NCBI GenBank assembly: GCA_035575515.1
Contig: DATLXU010000113.1
Span: 17,603 to 81,602 of the forward strand
DNA length: 64,000 nucleotides
DNA from: DATLXU01 sp035575515
GTDB taxonomy: Bacteria; Acidobacteriota; Blastocatellia; UBA7656
Direction of reading: 5' to 3'
Made by a program: the position numbers and the translations under genes. Position 1 is the first letter of the stretch. Every line of letters starts with the position of its first letter. Below the pieces are notes generated by a model. The model was given only the letters and a program-made list of their open reading frames with translations. It searched no databases and had not been told where the DNA came from. Below are positions 1 through 9,216 of this stretch, in pieces.

Positions 1-1397
1 TCATCCTTGACGGGATAGATATAAGCCGTCATCCAAAGCTCGCGCCCTTTGTAAGGCCCGCGATTGGGCGCATAAGCTACGGGCGGGATTTCAGCGGCTT
101 CGCCCGCAAAGGCTTTTTCAATGTAAGGCATCACGCCCTTGGCAATGAGCTGTTCATCTTTAAGGATGTTGTAATCGCCGATTTGGTCCAGAGTCACCCC
201 GAAAAGTTTTTCCCACGCGCGATTGACTCTTAGCGTTCGACCGTCGGGCGCGAGGATTTGCGTGCTCAAAGGCGATTGCTCGACGAGCGCGCGGAATCGA
301 GCTTCAGATTCGCGAAGCAGTGATTCGCTTTGCCTGAGTTCTGCGGCGGCGGCTTCGGCTTCGGCGCGCGAGCGCGCCTGCGCTCGCGTCACAGCAAACA
401 GCACAAGACTTATCATCACGCCGCCAAGCATTATGAAGGGCGCAAGATTTCTTCCCGACGCGAGATCAAAATCCGGCTGCGTGGAAAAAGCCAGTTGCCA
501 CGGGCGGCCCGCTACATTAATCGTCGTTACGGTCGTAAAGCGAGCTTCATAAGAATCATCCACCGCGCCGGTAATCTTTCGTGAATCGTGCAGAAGATTG
601 TCGGGCGTGAGCGCATCGCCGTCATAAACCTGAAAAGCGACGCCCGGAATCTTCTCATTTCCAAATATGCCTTCGAGCAGATCGTCTGTGCGAAACGGAC
701 TGTAGACGAAGCCTTCGAGCGCATCGCGCCGTTGCTCGACGGTTTCGGTCGGCTGGCCTTTTTTATAAACTGGAATATAGATGAGAAAGCCCGCCTGTTT
801 TTGTTCGTCAATCTCCTGCACGAGCGTGACCTTGCCTGAAGCGGCGGGCTGGCCCGTATCGCGCGCCTGCTCCATCGCGGCATGTCGCACAGGCTCGCTG
901 AACATATCGAAGCCGATGGCGACGCGGTTGCGGCGGTCGAGCGGTTCGAGGAAGATTATGGCGTGATACTCTTCGCGCTCGCCTTCGGGTTTTATCGTGA
1001 AATCCTGAAAGCCCTGCCTGCGCATCTCGGCTATGAGCGCCTCTTTTTCGTCGGGCTTGACGCGCTTTGAAAAACCGATGCCCTGAATGCCGGGATAACG
1101 CTCGCTCAGGTTCAATCGGTCAACGTAAGACTTAAACTGCTGGCGCGTGACGCTGTTTGACGCGGCAAACAATCCTGTTCCCGCGCGGAGCATGGCTATA
1201 TAGGTTTGAAGCCGGTTCACAACGCTGTCTTGGGTGTGCTGGACTGAGTTTTCAAACCTCAACCGGTCTTTTGCCTCTGCGCTCGCTGCGACGTAGTAAG
1301 TGGCAAGAGACGTGAGCAACAATGCGCCAGCGAGCACAAGATACGGGGTGCGCAGTCGGGGCGGCTGACCTAGCTTCGGTTGAGGAGTAGATCTCAT
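1..1397 (-). CDS. CHASE-PAS sensor protein, N-terminal part (3' end outside window)
   Basis: Membrane receptor whose reading frame runs off the left edge; about 465 codons are visible. A first membrane helix lies near residues 17-37. A periplasmic CHASE domain (about 75-230) follows, with stretches such as GIGFSKRV and AIGFDMFSEPVR that are typical of that family. A second helix (about 316-337) leads to a short coiled linker and a PAS domain from about residue 355, containing RFRALVEQSP and, at the edge, the PAC-like MTAYIYPVKD. CHASE domains sense small extracellular ligands. The output domain lies beyond the window; a histidine kinase is most likely, but a GGDEF or other output is possible. 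The ATG at 1397 is the first good start before the first helix. Confidence 0.85.
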   Translation of the reverse strand, partial: MRSTPQPKLGQPPRLRTPYLVLAGALLLTSLATYYVAASAEAKDRLRFENSVQHTQDSVVNRLQTYIAMLRAGTGLFAASNSVTRQQFKSYVDRLNLSERYPGIQGIGFSKRVKPDEKEALIAEMRRQGFQDFTIKPEGEREEYHAIIFLEPLDRRNRVAIGFDMFSEPVRHAAMEQARDTGQPAASGKVTLVQEIDEQKQAGFLIYIPVYKKGQPTETVEQRRDALEGFVYSPFRTDDLLEGIFGNEKIPGVAFQVYDGDALTPDNLLHDSRKITGAVDDSYEARFTTVTTINVAGRPWQLAFSTQPDFDLASGRNLAPFIMLGGVMISLVLFAVTRAQARSRAEAEAAAAELRQSESLLRESEARFRALVEQSPLSTQILAPDGRTLRVNRAWEKLFGVTLDQIGDYNILKDEQLIAKGVMPYIEKAFAGEAAEIPPVAYAPNRGPYKGRELWMTAYIYPVKD

Positions 1398-1510
1398 CAA
1401 ACCATACTTTACTGTGAGTTTTGATTCGCGCGCAAACGTGCAGGTGAAACTTAATTATTTTATGTGATCTTCTAATCACGCACAGGCAAATTAAACGATT
1501 AGACTATGAA

Positions 1511-2182
1511 TCAATTCAGGCTTTCCGGCTCATTTTGCGAGGTGACACGGAACTGGCTCTGGGAGCCGATTTCACCGCCTGGCCCGGCAGAAAAAAGCTC
1601 GAAGCTCTCGCCCCTATCAGCCGTTTGATAAATGTAATCGTTTCCCCACGGATCAACTTCGGGTACGTGCTCAAGGTAAGGTCCCGCCCAGTGGCTGCCG
1701 AGCGCACCGTCGCCCGATTTGATTGCTGCTGGCTTGCGAGCAAGGCTCAGTATCCCTTCTTCATTCGTGGGATAACGCCCCACGTCAATTCTGAATCTTT
1801 CGAGCGCATCGGCCAGCAGCTTAAGCTCGCGGCGAGCCGCAGTCTCGCGCGCCAAGGCTCGCTCCTTCTCGCGCCACTGGCGATTTAGAATCTGCCACGT
1901 CACCGCGCCCGCGATGATTATCACAAAGGAAATCGCCGCCGTAATAATCAACCGCTTGCGCCGCCGCGCTCGTCGCTTTATTGCTTCGTGCTCTTCGGGC
2001 AGAAAGATTACTGTCGGGTCATCGCGGTGTGTCGTTGCAATCCTGCTCGCCATGTCAACGTGCGCGCGGGATGGCTTAGCTCCTGCCATCGGGCGATAGC
2101 AATAGACGCAGTAGCGGAGATCAGCCGCGACCTTCTCGCCGCATCCCGGACAAATCTGTTTGGTTGGTTCCTGGGCTGCCAT
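1511..2182 (-). CDS. Zinc-ribbon membrane protein with GspG-like C-terminal domain
   Basis: 223 residues. The N-terminus is a zinc ribbon with CPGC (about 12-15) and CVYC (about 26-29). A basic stretch RRARRRKR is followed by one membrane helix (about 77-97). The rest resembles the globular C-terminal domain of type II secretion major pseudopilins (T2SSG): RFRIDVGRYPTNEEG, then WAGPYLE, DPWGNDYIY and LFSAGPGGE. There is no prepilin peptidase site, so this is not an ordinary pseudopilin. It is more likely an inner-membrane protein with a cytoplasmic zinc ribbon and an outward GspG-like fold. It is transcribed divergently from the kinase at 2265. Function is unknown. Confidence 0.85.
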   Translation of the reverse strand: MAAQEPTKQICPGCGEKVAADLRYCVYCYRPMAGAKPSRAHVDMASRIATTHRDDPTVIFLPEEHEAIKRRARRRKRLIITAAISFVIIIAGAVTWQILNRQWREKERALARETAARRELKLLADALERFRIDVGRYPTNEEGILSLARKPAAIKSGDGALGSHWAGPYLEHVPEVDPWGNDYIYQTADRGESFELFSAGPGGEIGSQSQFRVTSQNEPESLN

Positions 2183-2264
2183 GTCTGCGCAGTTGATAGT
2201 TTAGACCGATTGACGGCGCGGTTCAATCTTGCTGATAGGCATTTTTAGCCTTTATATTTTTCAG

Positions 2265-4922
2265 ATGGACAGCGGAGCAAAAATAACCGATCACCCGGAT
2301 AAAGACTTCTCTCCGAACGTGCCTGACCTCGAAGCGCCCACGCGCTCGTTTGCCGAGGCAATCACGATAGGATTATCCGAAGAAGAGCAGGCGCAGCTAT
2401 TTCGTGAGCCGAACATCGGCCCCTACAGAATTATTCGCCAGATTGGTCAGGGCGGCATGGGCGCTGTTTATCTGGCCGAGCGCGACGATCAGCAATTCAA
2501 AAAACAGGTCGCGATAAAATTGGTCAAGCGCGGCATGGACACCGAATTCGTGCTGCGGCGATTCCTTAGCGAGCGGCAGATTCTCGCCGCGCTTGATCAT
2601 CCGAACATCGCGCGGCTGCTCGACGGCGGAACGACCGCAGACGGGCGGCCTTACTTCGTGATGGAATACATCGAAGGCAAACCAATCGCTCAGTATGCGG
2701 ATGAAAAAAAGCTGACGACAGTCGAGCGGCTGAACCTGTTTCGCAAGGTCTGCTCTGCCGTTCACTATGCGCACCAAAACCTCGTCATCCATCGTGACAT
2801 CAAGCCGTCGAACATACTTGTCACCGCAGACGGCGAGCCAAAGCTATTGGATTTCGGTATTGCCAAGCTGCTCAATCCTGAGCTTGCAGACCAGACGGTT
2901 GAAGCGACGGCAACAGTCGTGAGGCTGCTGACTCCCGAATACGCAAGCCCTGAGCAGGCCAGAGGCGAGCAGATAACGACCGCGACCGACATCTATTCGC
3001 TCGGCGTTGTGCTTTACGAATTGCTAACGGGTCATCGCCCATATCTAATTACGAGTCGCCTGCCTCACGAGATAGCGCGGGTGATCTGCGAACAGGAGCC
3101 TCAAAGGCCGAGCACAGCGGTCGTGCGAAGTCAGACTATCTCAACTCCTACGGGCCAGACAGTCACAGTCACGCCGGAAGAGGTGAGCCGCACGCGCGAG
3201 GGCCAGCCGGATAAGCTCCGCCGAAAACTTCGTGGGGACCTCGACAACATTATTCTGATGGCTATGCGCAAAGAGCCGCAACGCCGTTATAGCTCTGTTG
3301 ACCAGCTATCGAACGACATTCGCCGCCACATCGAAGGATTGCCAGTCATCGCGCGCAAAGACACATTCGCTTATCGCAGCGCGAAGTTCATCAAGCGAAA
3401 CAAAGCCGGAGCGATTGCGGCTCTGCTCATTTTGCTCACGCTCATCGGAGGCTTCATCGCAACATCAATCGAACGAGCGCGAGCTGAGCGATTGTTCAAC
3501 GACGTTCGTCAACTGGCCAACTCCTTTATGTTCGAGATTCACGACGCTATTGAGAACCTTCCGGGCGCAACCGCGGCTCGCGAGCTGCTCGTCAAGCGCG
3601 CGCTTGAATATCTCGACAGCCTCTCGGAAGACGCTGTGAACGACCCGTCGCTTCAACGCGAGCGTGCCACGGCTTATCAAAAAGTCGGAGACGTACAAGG
3701 CAATCCCTACAACTCGAATCTGGGCGACACGGCGGGCGCGCTCGAAAGTTACCGCAAGGCTCTGGCGATTCGAGAAAAACTTGTCGCGAGCAATCCATCG
3801 AACTTGCAGGACAAGGTTGATCTTGCTACGACCTACAGCCGCATGGGCGATGTGCTCTGGACCATAGGCGACACGAAACCGGCTCTGGAAGCCTATTCCA
3901 AGGCGGTGGCGCTCGGCGAGGAACTGATCGCCGTTAAACCAGACGACGTTGAGATTAGCCGCCGTCTGTGGACGACTTATAGAAGGTACGGCTACGCGCA
4001 GGCGCAGGCGGGTGACTTCGACAGCGGCGTTAAGAGCTTCAATCGCGCGCGCGAGCTAAACGAGCGAGTCGTTGCGGCGAACTCTGGTGACACAGAGGCG
4101 CGGCGTGATCAGGCAGCAAATTACACAGCGATGGGCGTCGTGCTAGGCGAGACAGGAAATCTCACAGGCGCGCGCGACTACTTTCTGAAGGCGCTCGCAA
4201 TTTATGAAGAGATGGCGTCCGCCGATCCGACCAATGCGCAGTTCAAGCGCGAAGTCGCGGTTAGTCTCGGAGACCTGGGCGACGTGCTGGATCGAATGGG
4301 CGATTATCAAGGCGCGGTTAATTCTTTCCGCAAGGCGATGCCTATTCTGGAATTGCTTGCCTCAGACTCGAACGACGCAGCCGCTCAACGCAATCTCGCC
4401 GTTTTTTATATGAGGATAGGTCGCTCGTCGTTTGCAATGGGCAAGCACGCCGACGCGCTGGCTGCTTACCGCAAGGCCGCAGCGATACTTGAGGCGCTGC
4501 CTCAAACTGGCGCGGCAAACTTGCAGGGGCGCGGCGACCTTGCCATGACCTTTAGCCGGATGGGTTTGACGTTTGCAAAGACAGCAGACGCGGCTGCCGC
4601 ATTCGATTATGCAAACAAAGGGCGCGCGATTGCAGAAGAGTTGATGGCCGCAAGCCCTGCAAACATCGAGTTGCGCGGACTCACGGCTCTGGCTTATACG
4701 ACGCTGGGCGATGTGAACGCGACGATTGCAAGCGGCGAAAAGAAGACCGACAAGCAGATTGCATTGTGGCGCGACGCGCGCGAGTGGTATCAAAAGAGTT
4801 TTGAGATCCTCAGCGATCTCAAGAGCCGCAACGAATGGGTCAGTTCCGACTATGGAAGTCCCGAACAGTTACAGCAAAAAATTGCCGAAAGTGATGCGGC
4901 GATTGCCAAGCTAAGAAAGTAG
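2265..4922 (+). CDS. Serine/threonine protein kinase with TPR repeats
   Basis: 885 residues starting at ATG 2265; an in-frame TTG twelve codons upstream is less likely. The kinase domain (about 54-360) has the glycine loop GQGGMGAVY (61-69), Lys85, HRDIKPSN (177-184) and DFGIAK (197-202), so it looks catalytically complete. One membrane helix (about 382-401) is followed by a long region of TPR-like helical repeats (about 430-850), recognisable by recurring units such as ALESYRKALAIREKL and ALEAYSKAVALGEEL. The layout fits the kinase-TM-TPR proteins common in Acidobacteriota: a cytoplasmic kinase with a TPR scaffold probably across the membrane. Substrates are unknown. The kinase at 7696 is a close but shorter relative. 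Confidence 0.95.
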   Translation: MDSGAKITDHPDKDFSPNVPDLEAPTRSFAEAITIGLSEEEQAQLFREPNIGPYRIIRQIGQGGMGAVYLAERDDQQFKKQVAIKLVKRGMDTEFVLRRFLSERQILAALDHPNIARLLDGGTTADGRPYFVMEYIEGKPIAQYADEKKLTTVERLNLFRKVCSAVHYAHQNLVIHRDIKPSNILVTADGEPKLLDFGIAKLLNPELADQTVEATATVVRLLTPEYASPEQARGEQITTATDIYSLGVVLYELLTGHRPYLITSRLPHEIARVICEQEPQRPSTAVVRSQTISTPTGQTVTVTPEEVSRTREGQPDKLRRKLRGDLDNIILMAMRKEPQRRYSSVDQLSNDIRRHIEGLPVIARKDTFAYRSAKFIKRNKAGAIAALLILLTLIGGFIATSIERARAERLFNDVRQLANSFMFEIHDAIENLPGATAARELLVKRALEYLDSLSEDAVNDPSLQRERATAYQKVGDVQGNPYNSNLGDTAGALESYRKALAIREKLVASNPSNLQDKVDLATTYSRMGDVLWTIGDTKPALEAYSKAVALGEELIAVKPDDVEISRRLWTTYRRYGYAQAQAGDFDSGVKSFNRARELNERVVAANSGDTEARRDQAANYTAMGVVLGETGNLTGARDYFLKALAIYEEMASADPTNAQFKREVAVSLGDLGDVLDRMGDYQGAVNSFRKAMPILELLASDSNDAAAQRNLAVFYMRIGRSSFAMGKHADALAAYRKAAAILEALPQTGAANLQGRGDLAMTFSRMGLTFAKTADAAAAFDYANKGRAIAEELMAASPANIELRGLTALAYTTLGDVNATIASGEKKTDKQIALWRDAREWYQKSFEILSDLKSRNEWVSSDYGSPEQLQQKIAESDAAIAKLRK

Positions 4923-4968
4923 AAAGCAGGTCGTGCCAAAAGCGCAGGCATCTCGCGCGATTGCATCG

Positions 4969-5865
4969 CTATTGCACCGAAGCTGCGCGCTCGGCGCTGA
5001 CGGCTGCGCCGATGATGGCTATCTCGTCGCTCGTTGCAACAACCTCAACGGCGCTGCCTTGAAGCGGACTCATCTTGACCATCTCGTGAAGATACACTTG
5101 CAGCATGTCTGTTTGAACGAACCTTGCGTTCGGGCCTGAGATGAAAAACTTTCCGGGTCCTTCGATGTGAATGCTCGTGGCGGTCGCAGCCGCAAGCGCG
5201 CGATGCCACAACTCTACGAAAGCCCCACAGCGCGCGTTGCCCGTTTTCGCTTGCTCGAAGACTTCATCAGGTTCCATATCCAGAAATCGTAACCGCATCG
5301 CGCGATGGCCCATGATTCCTTCCAGATGACCTATGCCGCCGCACTGGCAGAGATTCTCTTTCGGGTCGAGCGTGACAACCATGTGCCCGCCTTCGCCGAC
5401 AGCGGCAGCCTGCGGGTAGCGGCCATAACCGACGCCGTTTCCCAAAAACCAAACTCTAACGATTCGGTCGAGTTGGTCGCGCGTCGCTGCAATCCCTGCG
5501 GCGATTGCATCCGCGTCGTTGAGGACGTGAACCATCGCTTCAATGCCGTCGTGCGCGAGCAGGGCCGATATTTCTCTTTTGACGTTGTGCCCCTTCATCT
5601 GAGGAAGATTTGGCGACTCTTCAACTACGCCGTCGCGGATGATGCCAGGAAAGCCTATGCCGATTGCATCAACAGTACTGTCCTGCCGCACAAGAGATAT
5701 CTGGCGATGAATGTGCTCTGCTATCTCTTCGGCGTGAAGCTCCCAGAAAGAGTCTCGCGAGCCGCTGCTTTCGGGAAAGACCTGCACGGGGCTGACGATT
5801 TTATTATTCTCAACAGCGCCGACCGCGATGTGCTCCGAAGCCAGCACGCCAATCTTTACCGCCAT
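4969..5865 (-). CDS. ROK family protein (sugar kinase-like)
   Basis: 298 residues of the ROK (repressor, ORF, kinase) family. The ROK zinc signature is visible as GEGGHMVV followed by CQCGGIGHLEG, and the catalytic region is NDADAIAAGIA. The usual N-terminal phosphate loop (DxGGTK) is not recognisable: the protein opens MAVKIGVLASEHIAVGAV. The second glycine loop reads GNGVGYG instead of GTGIGGG. There is no N-terminal HTH, so it is not a NagC/XylR-type repressor. It may be a sugar kinase with changed nucleotide binding or a non-catalytic member. It converges on the kinase gene ending at 4922 and lies 57 bases downstream of the sthA-like gene on the same strand. Confidence 0.8.
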   Translation of the reverse strand: MAVKIGVLASEHIAVGAVENNKIVSPVQVFPESSGSRDSFWELHAEEIAEHIHRQISLVRQDSTVDAIGIGFPGIIRDGVVEESPNLPQMKGHNVKREISALLAHDGIEAMVHVLNDADAIAAGIAATRDQLDRIVRVWFLGNGVGYGRYPQAAAVGEGGHMVVTLDPKENLCQCGGIGHLEGIMGHRAMRLRFLDMEPDEVFEQAKTGNARCGAFVELWHRALAAATATSIHIEGPGKFFISGPNARFVQTDMLQVYLHEMVKMSPLQGSAVEVVATSDEIAIIGAAVSAERAASVQ

Positions 5866-5922
5866 AGTTTGACCTCACGCGAAAATGAGATTATCAAATG
5901 CGCTCAATTAATAATCATCGGC

Positions 5923-7323
5923 TCACGCGAACGAGTTGAGCCGCGCAAGCTTGTTCAGCCCGTTGAACGCCGCTGCCTTGTAGCATTCGGCAAGCGTCGG
6001 GTAGTTGAAGACCGTATTGACGAAATACTCGACCGTGCCTTTGAGCACCATCACCGCTTGGCCTATGTGAAGCAACTCCGACGCGCCTTCGCCGATGATG
6101 TGAACGCCGAGAATCTCTTTCGTCTCACGATGAAAAATGATCTTCAGCCTTCCGGTCGTATCGCCGCGAATCTGACCGCGAGCTATCTCGCGGTAATAAG
6201 CCACGCCGACTTCGTAGGGCACGTCTTCATCCGTCAGTTGCTCTTCGGTCTTTCCGACGAAAGAGATTTCAGGAATCGTGTAGATACCGTAAGGATAATT
6301 CGCAGGCTCGGTCTTGAGCGCGACTCCTAGCGCGTGGCCTGCGGCGATTCGGCCCTGCTCCATCGAAACAGAAGCGAGGCTCGGAAAGCCTATCACGTCG
6401 CCGACGGCATAGATGTTCGGCTGTCGCGTGCGGTACTCGCCGTCAACAGCGATGCGGCCACGCGAGTCCGCTTCGAGTCCCGCCGCTTCAAGATTCAAAT
6501 CTTCGACGTTGCCTTGTCGGCCTACTGCGTAAAGCAGCGCGTCGCCAGAAATCTTCTTGTTGCTTTGAAGGTTTGCGACAACGCCGCCGTCTGCGGTCTC
6601 TTCGACGCTTCCGACCTCTTCGTTGAGGCGAAGCGTTACGCGCTTGTCGCGCAGGTGATAGCAGAGCGCCTCGACCATTTCAGCATCTGCAAAGCCGAGC
6701 AGTCGCGGCTGCTTCTCAATGAGAATCACGCGCACGCCGAGCGTCGCGAACATCGAAGCGTACTCGACTCCGATGACGCCGCCGCCAACGACGATAAGCG
6801 TCTTCGGGATAGCAGGCATCTCAAGTATCTGGTCACTGTTTATGATCGTTTTGCCGTTGATTGGAACAGCCGGAGAGGTTGCGGGCTTCGTGCCTGTGGC
6901 GATGATTATCGTTGCGGCTTCGTACTCGGATTGGCCGCGCGAGCTTGTGACACGGATATGCGTGGGATCAATGAAGCTGGCCGCGCCGCTGATTACTTCG
7001 ACTTCGTTGCGCGAAAGCTGTGCCTGCGTCACGTCGACTTCGGTCTTGATGACGTGCTGAACGCGAAACGAAAGATCGGCCATCGTGATCTTCTCCTTCA
7101 CGCGATAGTTCATGCCGTACACGCCCTGATAGCGGTAGCCCGACAGGTGCATGACGGCCTCGCGCATGGTTTTGCTGGGGATGGTCCCCGTATTGATGCA
7201 AGCGCCGCCGACGACTTCGCGCTTTTCAATCAGGGCGACGCGCTTGCCTAGCTTCGCGCCTTGAATCGCGGCGCGCTGCCCGGCGGGACCGGAACCGATT
7301 ACGATGAGATCATAAGCCTGCAT
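5923..7323 (-). CDS. sthA: Soluble pyridine nucleotide transhydrogenase (SthA-type flavoprotein)
   Basis: 466-residue flavoprotein disulfide reductase relative, close to the usual length of about 465. The FAD-binding motif is IGSGPAGQRAA near residue 9. The region that carries the redox disulfide in lipoamide dehydrogenases reads GGACINTGTIPSK, with a single Cys, which is the SthA pattern. The NAD(P)-binding motif VVGGGVIGVEYASMFATLG follows, then YAVGDVIGFPSLA and the dimerisation domain with the GVHIIGEGASELLHIG stretch. It should move electrons between NADPH and NAD+ in the cytoplasm. A distant dihydrolipoamide dehydrogenase role is less likely because the CxxxxC pair is absent. Confidence 0.9.
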   Translation of the reverse strand: MQAYDLIVIGSGPAGQRAAIQGAKLGKRVALIEKREVVGGACINTGTIPSKTMREAVMHLSGYRYQGVYGMNYRVKEKITMADLSFRVQHVIKTEVDVTQAQLSRNEVEVISGAASFIDPTHIRVTSSRGQSEYEAATIIIATGTKPATSPAVPINGKTIINSDQILEMPAIPKTLIVVGGGVIGVEYASMFATLGVRVILIEKQPRLLGFADAEMVEALCYHLRDKRVTLRLNEEVGSVEETADGGVVANLQSNKKISGDALLYAVGRQGNVEDLNLEAAGLEADSRGRIAVDGEYRTRQPNIYAVGDVIGFPSLASVSMEQGRIAAGHALGVALKTEPANYPYGIYTIPEISFVGKTEEQLTDEDVPYEVGVAYYREIARGQIRGDTTGRLKIIFHRETKEILGVHIIGEGASELLHIGQAVMVLKGTVEYFVNTVFNYPTLAECYKAAAFNGLNKLARLNSFA

Positions 7324-7695
7324 GGATTAATCCTGATTTGGTGACAGGATTGTACTCATTAAATGAACAGCGCAAAAGCCCAAATCGTAAAATATTGGCT
7401 CTCCTGTGAAGGATTCAGCAGAGCAGACGCGGCTGAATTTGTTTATTGACTTCAACATTGCAACTCGATATGCTTCGCCCATAAATAAGTAGATAATGCA
7501 GGACTAACGTGGGAGGGCCTGCTTTGAAGTTTAATCCGCAATATTGATATGCCAGTAGCAACCTGTTAAGTCGCGGCTTGACCGTCGCATCAAGAAGGAG
7601 TGATAGAAGAGTGGCGATGGTTTACAGAATCCGAAGCTGAATTGATCGCCGCACCCTAACCTCTCCTTGTATCGCAGCCACTCGTCAACAACGTC
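7324..7695. other. Divergent intergenic region, no gene seen
   Basis: This 372-base gap separates the divergent sthA-like and kinase genes and must hold both promoters. I found no convincing coding frame, repeat or RNA. An A/T-rich stretch around 7360-7560 contains the best promoter candidates, but none matches a consensus well enough to call. Confidence 0.5.
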
Positions 7696-9171
7696 ATGAC
7701 GCCTGATCGCCGGCAAAAAATCGAGAGCATATTTCAATCGGCGCTTGCGCGCGCGCCCGCAGAGCGCGCAGCCTTCCTCGATCAAGCCTGCGACGGCGAC
7801 CCCGCGCTTCGTGAGGAGATCGAATCGCTCATCACAGCCGACACTGAAGCCACGCGCTTGATGCAAGCGCCCGACCCTCACGATCAGAGCGCGCCTCTGG
7901 CAGGCCAGCGCATAGGCCAGTACCGCATCATCCGCGAGCTTGGTCGTGGCGGCATGGGAAAAGTCATGCTCGCCGCCCGACCCAACGGCTCGAAGGTCGC
8001 GCTAAAGCTCATCAGGCGCGGCATGGACACCGAGCACATCATCCGCCGCTTCCAGAACGAGCGGCAGATTCTCGCCGCGCTTGATCATCCGAACATCGCG
8101 CGACTGCTCGACGGCGGAACGACCACAGACGGCGCGCCGTACTTCGTGATGGAGTACATCGAAGGCAAGCCGATGATTGATTATTGCGATGCGCAAAAGC
8201 TCAATATAACGGAGCGGCTCAAGCTCTTTTGCAGCGTCTGCGCGGCGGTCCATTACGCGCACAGGAAACTGATTGTCCACCGCGACATAAAGCCCGGCAA
8301 CATACTCGTCACCGACGAGGGTGAGCTTAAGCTGCTAGATTTCGGAATCGCGAAACTGCTGAGGCCCGACTCGCCTTCGCCTTCGGTGGCGCTGACCCCG
8401 CCCGGAGTGCGACTGATGACGCTCGACTACGCAAGCCCTGAGCAGGTCAAGGCGGAGCGCGTCACTCCGGCAAGTGACATTTATTCCCTCGGTGTTGTGC
8501 TGTTCGAGCTGCTCACAGGCCACCAACCTTACAGGCTCTCCACGCGCAAGCCCGGCGAGTTGATTCGAGCTATCTGCGAGCAGGAGCCGGAAGCGCCGAG
8601 CGTGGCCATCGTTCGCATAGATGAATTTCTGATTCCTGACAGCACGAACCGAATCATCACGCCTGAACTGGTGAGCAGCACGCGCGAAGGCAAGCTCGAT
8701 GCGTTGCGTTTAAGACTCAGCGGCGACCTCGACACAATCGTGCTGAAGGCTCTGCGCAAGCGGCCCGACGAGCGATACAGGACGGTCGCTGAATTTTCGG
8801 AAGAGATACGCCGCCATCTCGAAGGCTCGCCCGCGCCGCCTCATAAAGAAACGAGCCTGTCAGTTCCCGCAATAACTGGCGCGCGATACGACGATGCCCT
8901 CAGAACAGACGATGGATTGAAAACATCGGTCATCAACGTAAACGACCTGCGCGCGCTGCTTGCGTCGGGCGCGGAGAAGCCTGCGCAGACGGATGCGGAA
9001 GCCTTGCGCAGTGCGCTCGCCTATTATCAACGTTGCGCTGAGATATTACAGGAATTGAGAGATCGCGAGCTGTTGAAAGGCTCTGACGGCGAAAGCCTCA
9101 ATGAGCTTCTGCTCAGCATCGCCGCTCAAATCGCAAGGCTCAATGACGCGATTGCGAAGTCGAAAACATGA
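7696..9171 (+). CDS. Serine/threonine protein kinase, short cytosolic paralogue
   Basis: 491 residues. An N-terminal helical region (1-65; RRQKIESIFQSALA, AERAAFLDQAC) is typical of acidobacterial kinases. The kinase domain (about 76-380) has GRGGMGKV (83-90), Lys104, HRDIKPGN (195-202) and DFGIAK (215-220). It shares long identical stretches with the kinase at 2265, for example ERQILAALDHPNIARLLDGG. It lacks the membrane helix and TPR array. After a linker of about 60 residues the C-terminus (YYQRCAEILQELRDR to IARLNDAIAKSKT) matches the last segment of the longer kinase. This points to an internal deletion after duplication. It converges on coxG, with a small palindrome (GCTGCTTGAAGCAGC, about 9186-9200) between them. 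Confidence 0.95.
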   Translation: MTPDRRQKIESIFQSALARAPAERAAFLDQACDGDPALREEIESLITADTEATRLMQAPDPHDQSAPLAGQRIGQYRIIRELGRGGMGKVMLAARPNGSKVALKLIRRGMDTEHIIRRFQNERQILAALDHPNIARLLDGGTTTDGAPYFVMEYIEGKPMIDYCDAQKLNITERLKLFCSVCAAVHYAHRKLIVHRDIKPGNILVTDEGELKLLDFGIAKLLRPDSPSPSVALTPPGVRLMTLDYASPEQVKAERVTPASDIYSLGVVLFELLTGHQPYRLSTRKPGELIRAICEQEPEAPSVAIVRIDEFLIPDSTNRIITPELVSSTREGKLDALRLRLSGDLDTIVLKALRKRPDERYRTVAEFSEEIRRHLEGSPAPPHKETSLSVPAITGARYDDALRTDDGLKTSVINVNDLRALLASGAEKPAQTDAEALRSALAYYQRCAEILQELRDRELLKGSDGESLNELLLSIAAQIARLNDAIAKSKT

Positions 9172-9216
9172 ATGCTCGACCGGGGCTGCTTGAAGCAGCT
9201 ACTTGTCGTCGTAGCT

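Noticed and set aside
2229..2264. TTG start for the TPR kinase
   Set aside because: The ATG at 2265 is a stronger codon and the extra twelve residues add nothing recognisable.
5305..6330. Long plus-strand frame opposite the ROK and sthA genes
   Set aside because: It is the complement of two recognisable genes, has no family resemblance, and is rich in residues typical of antisense frames.
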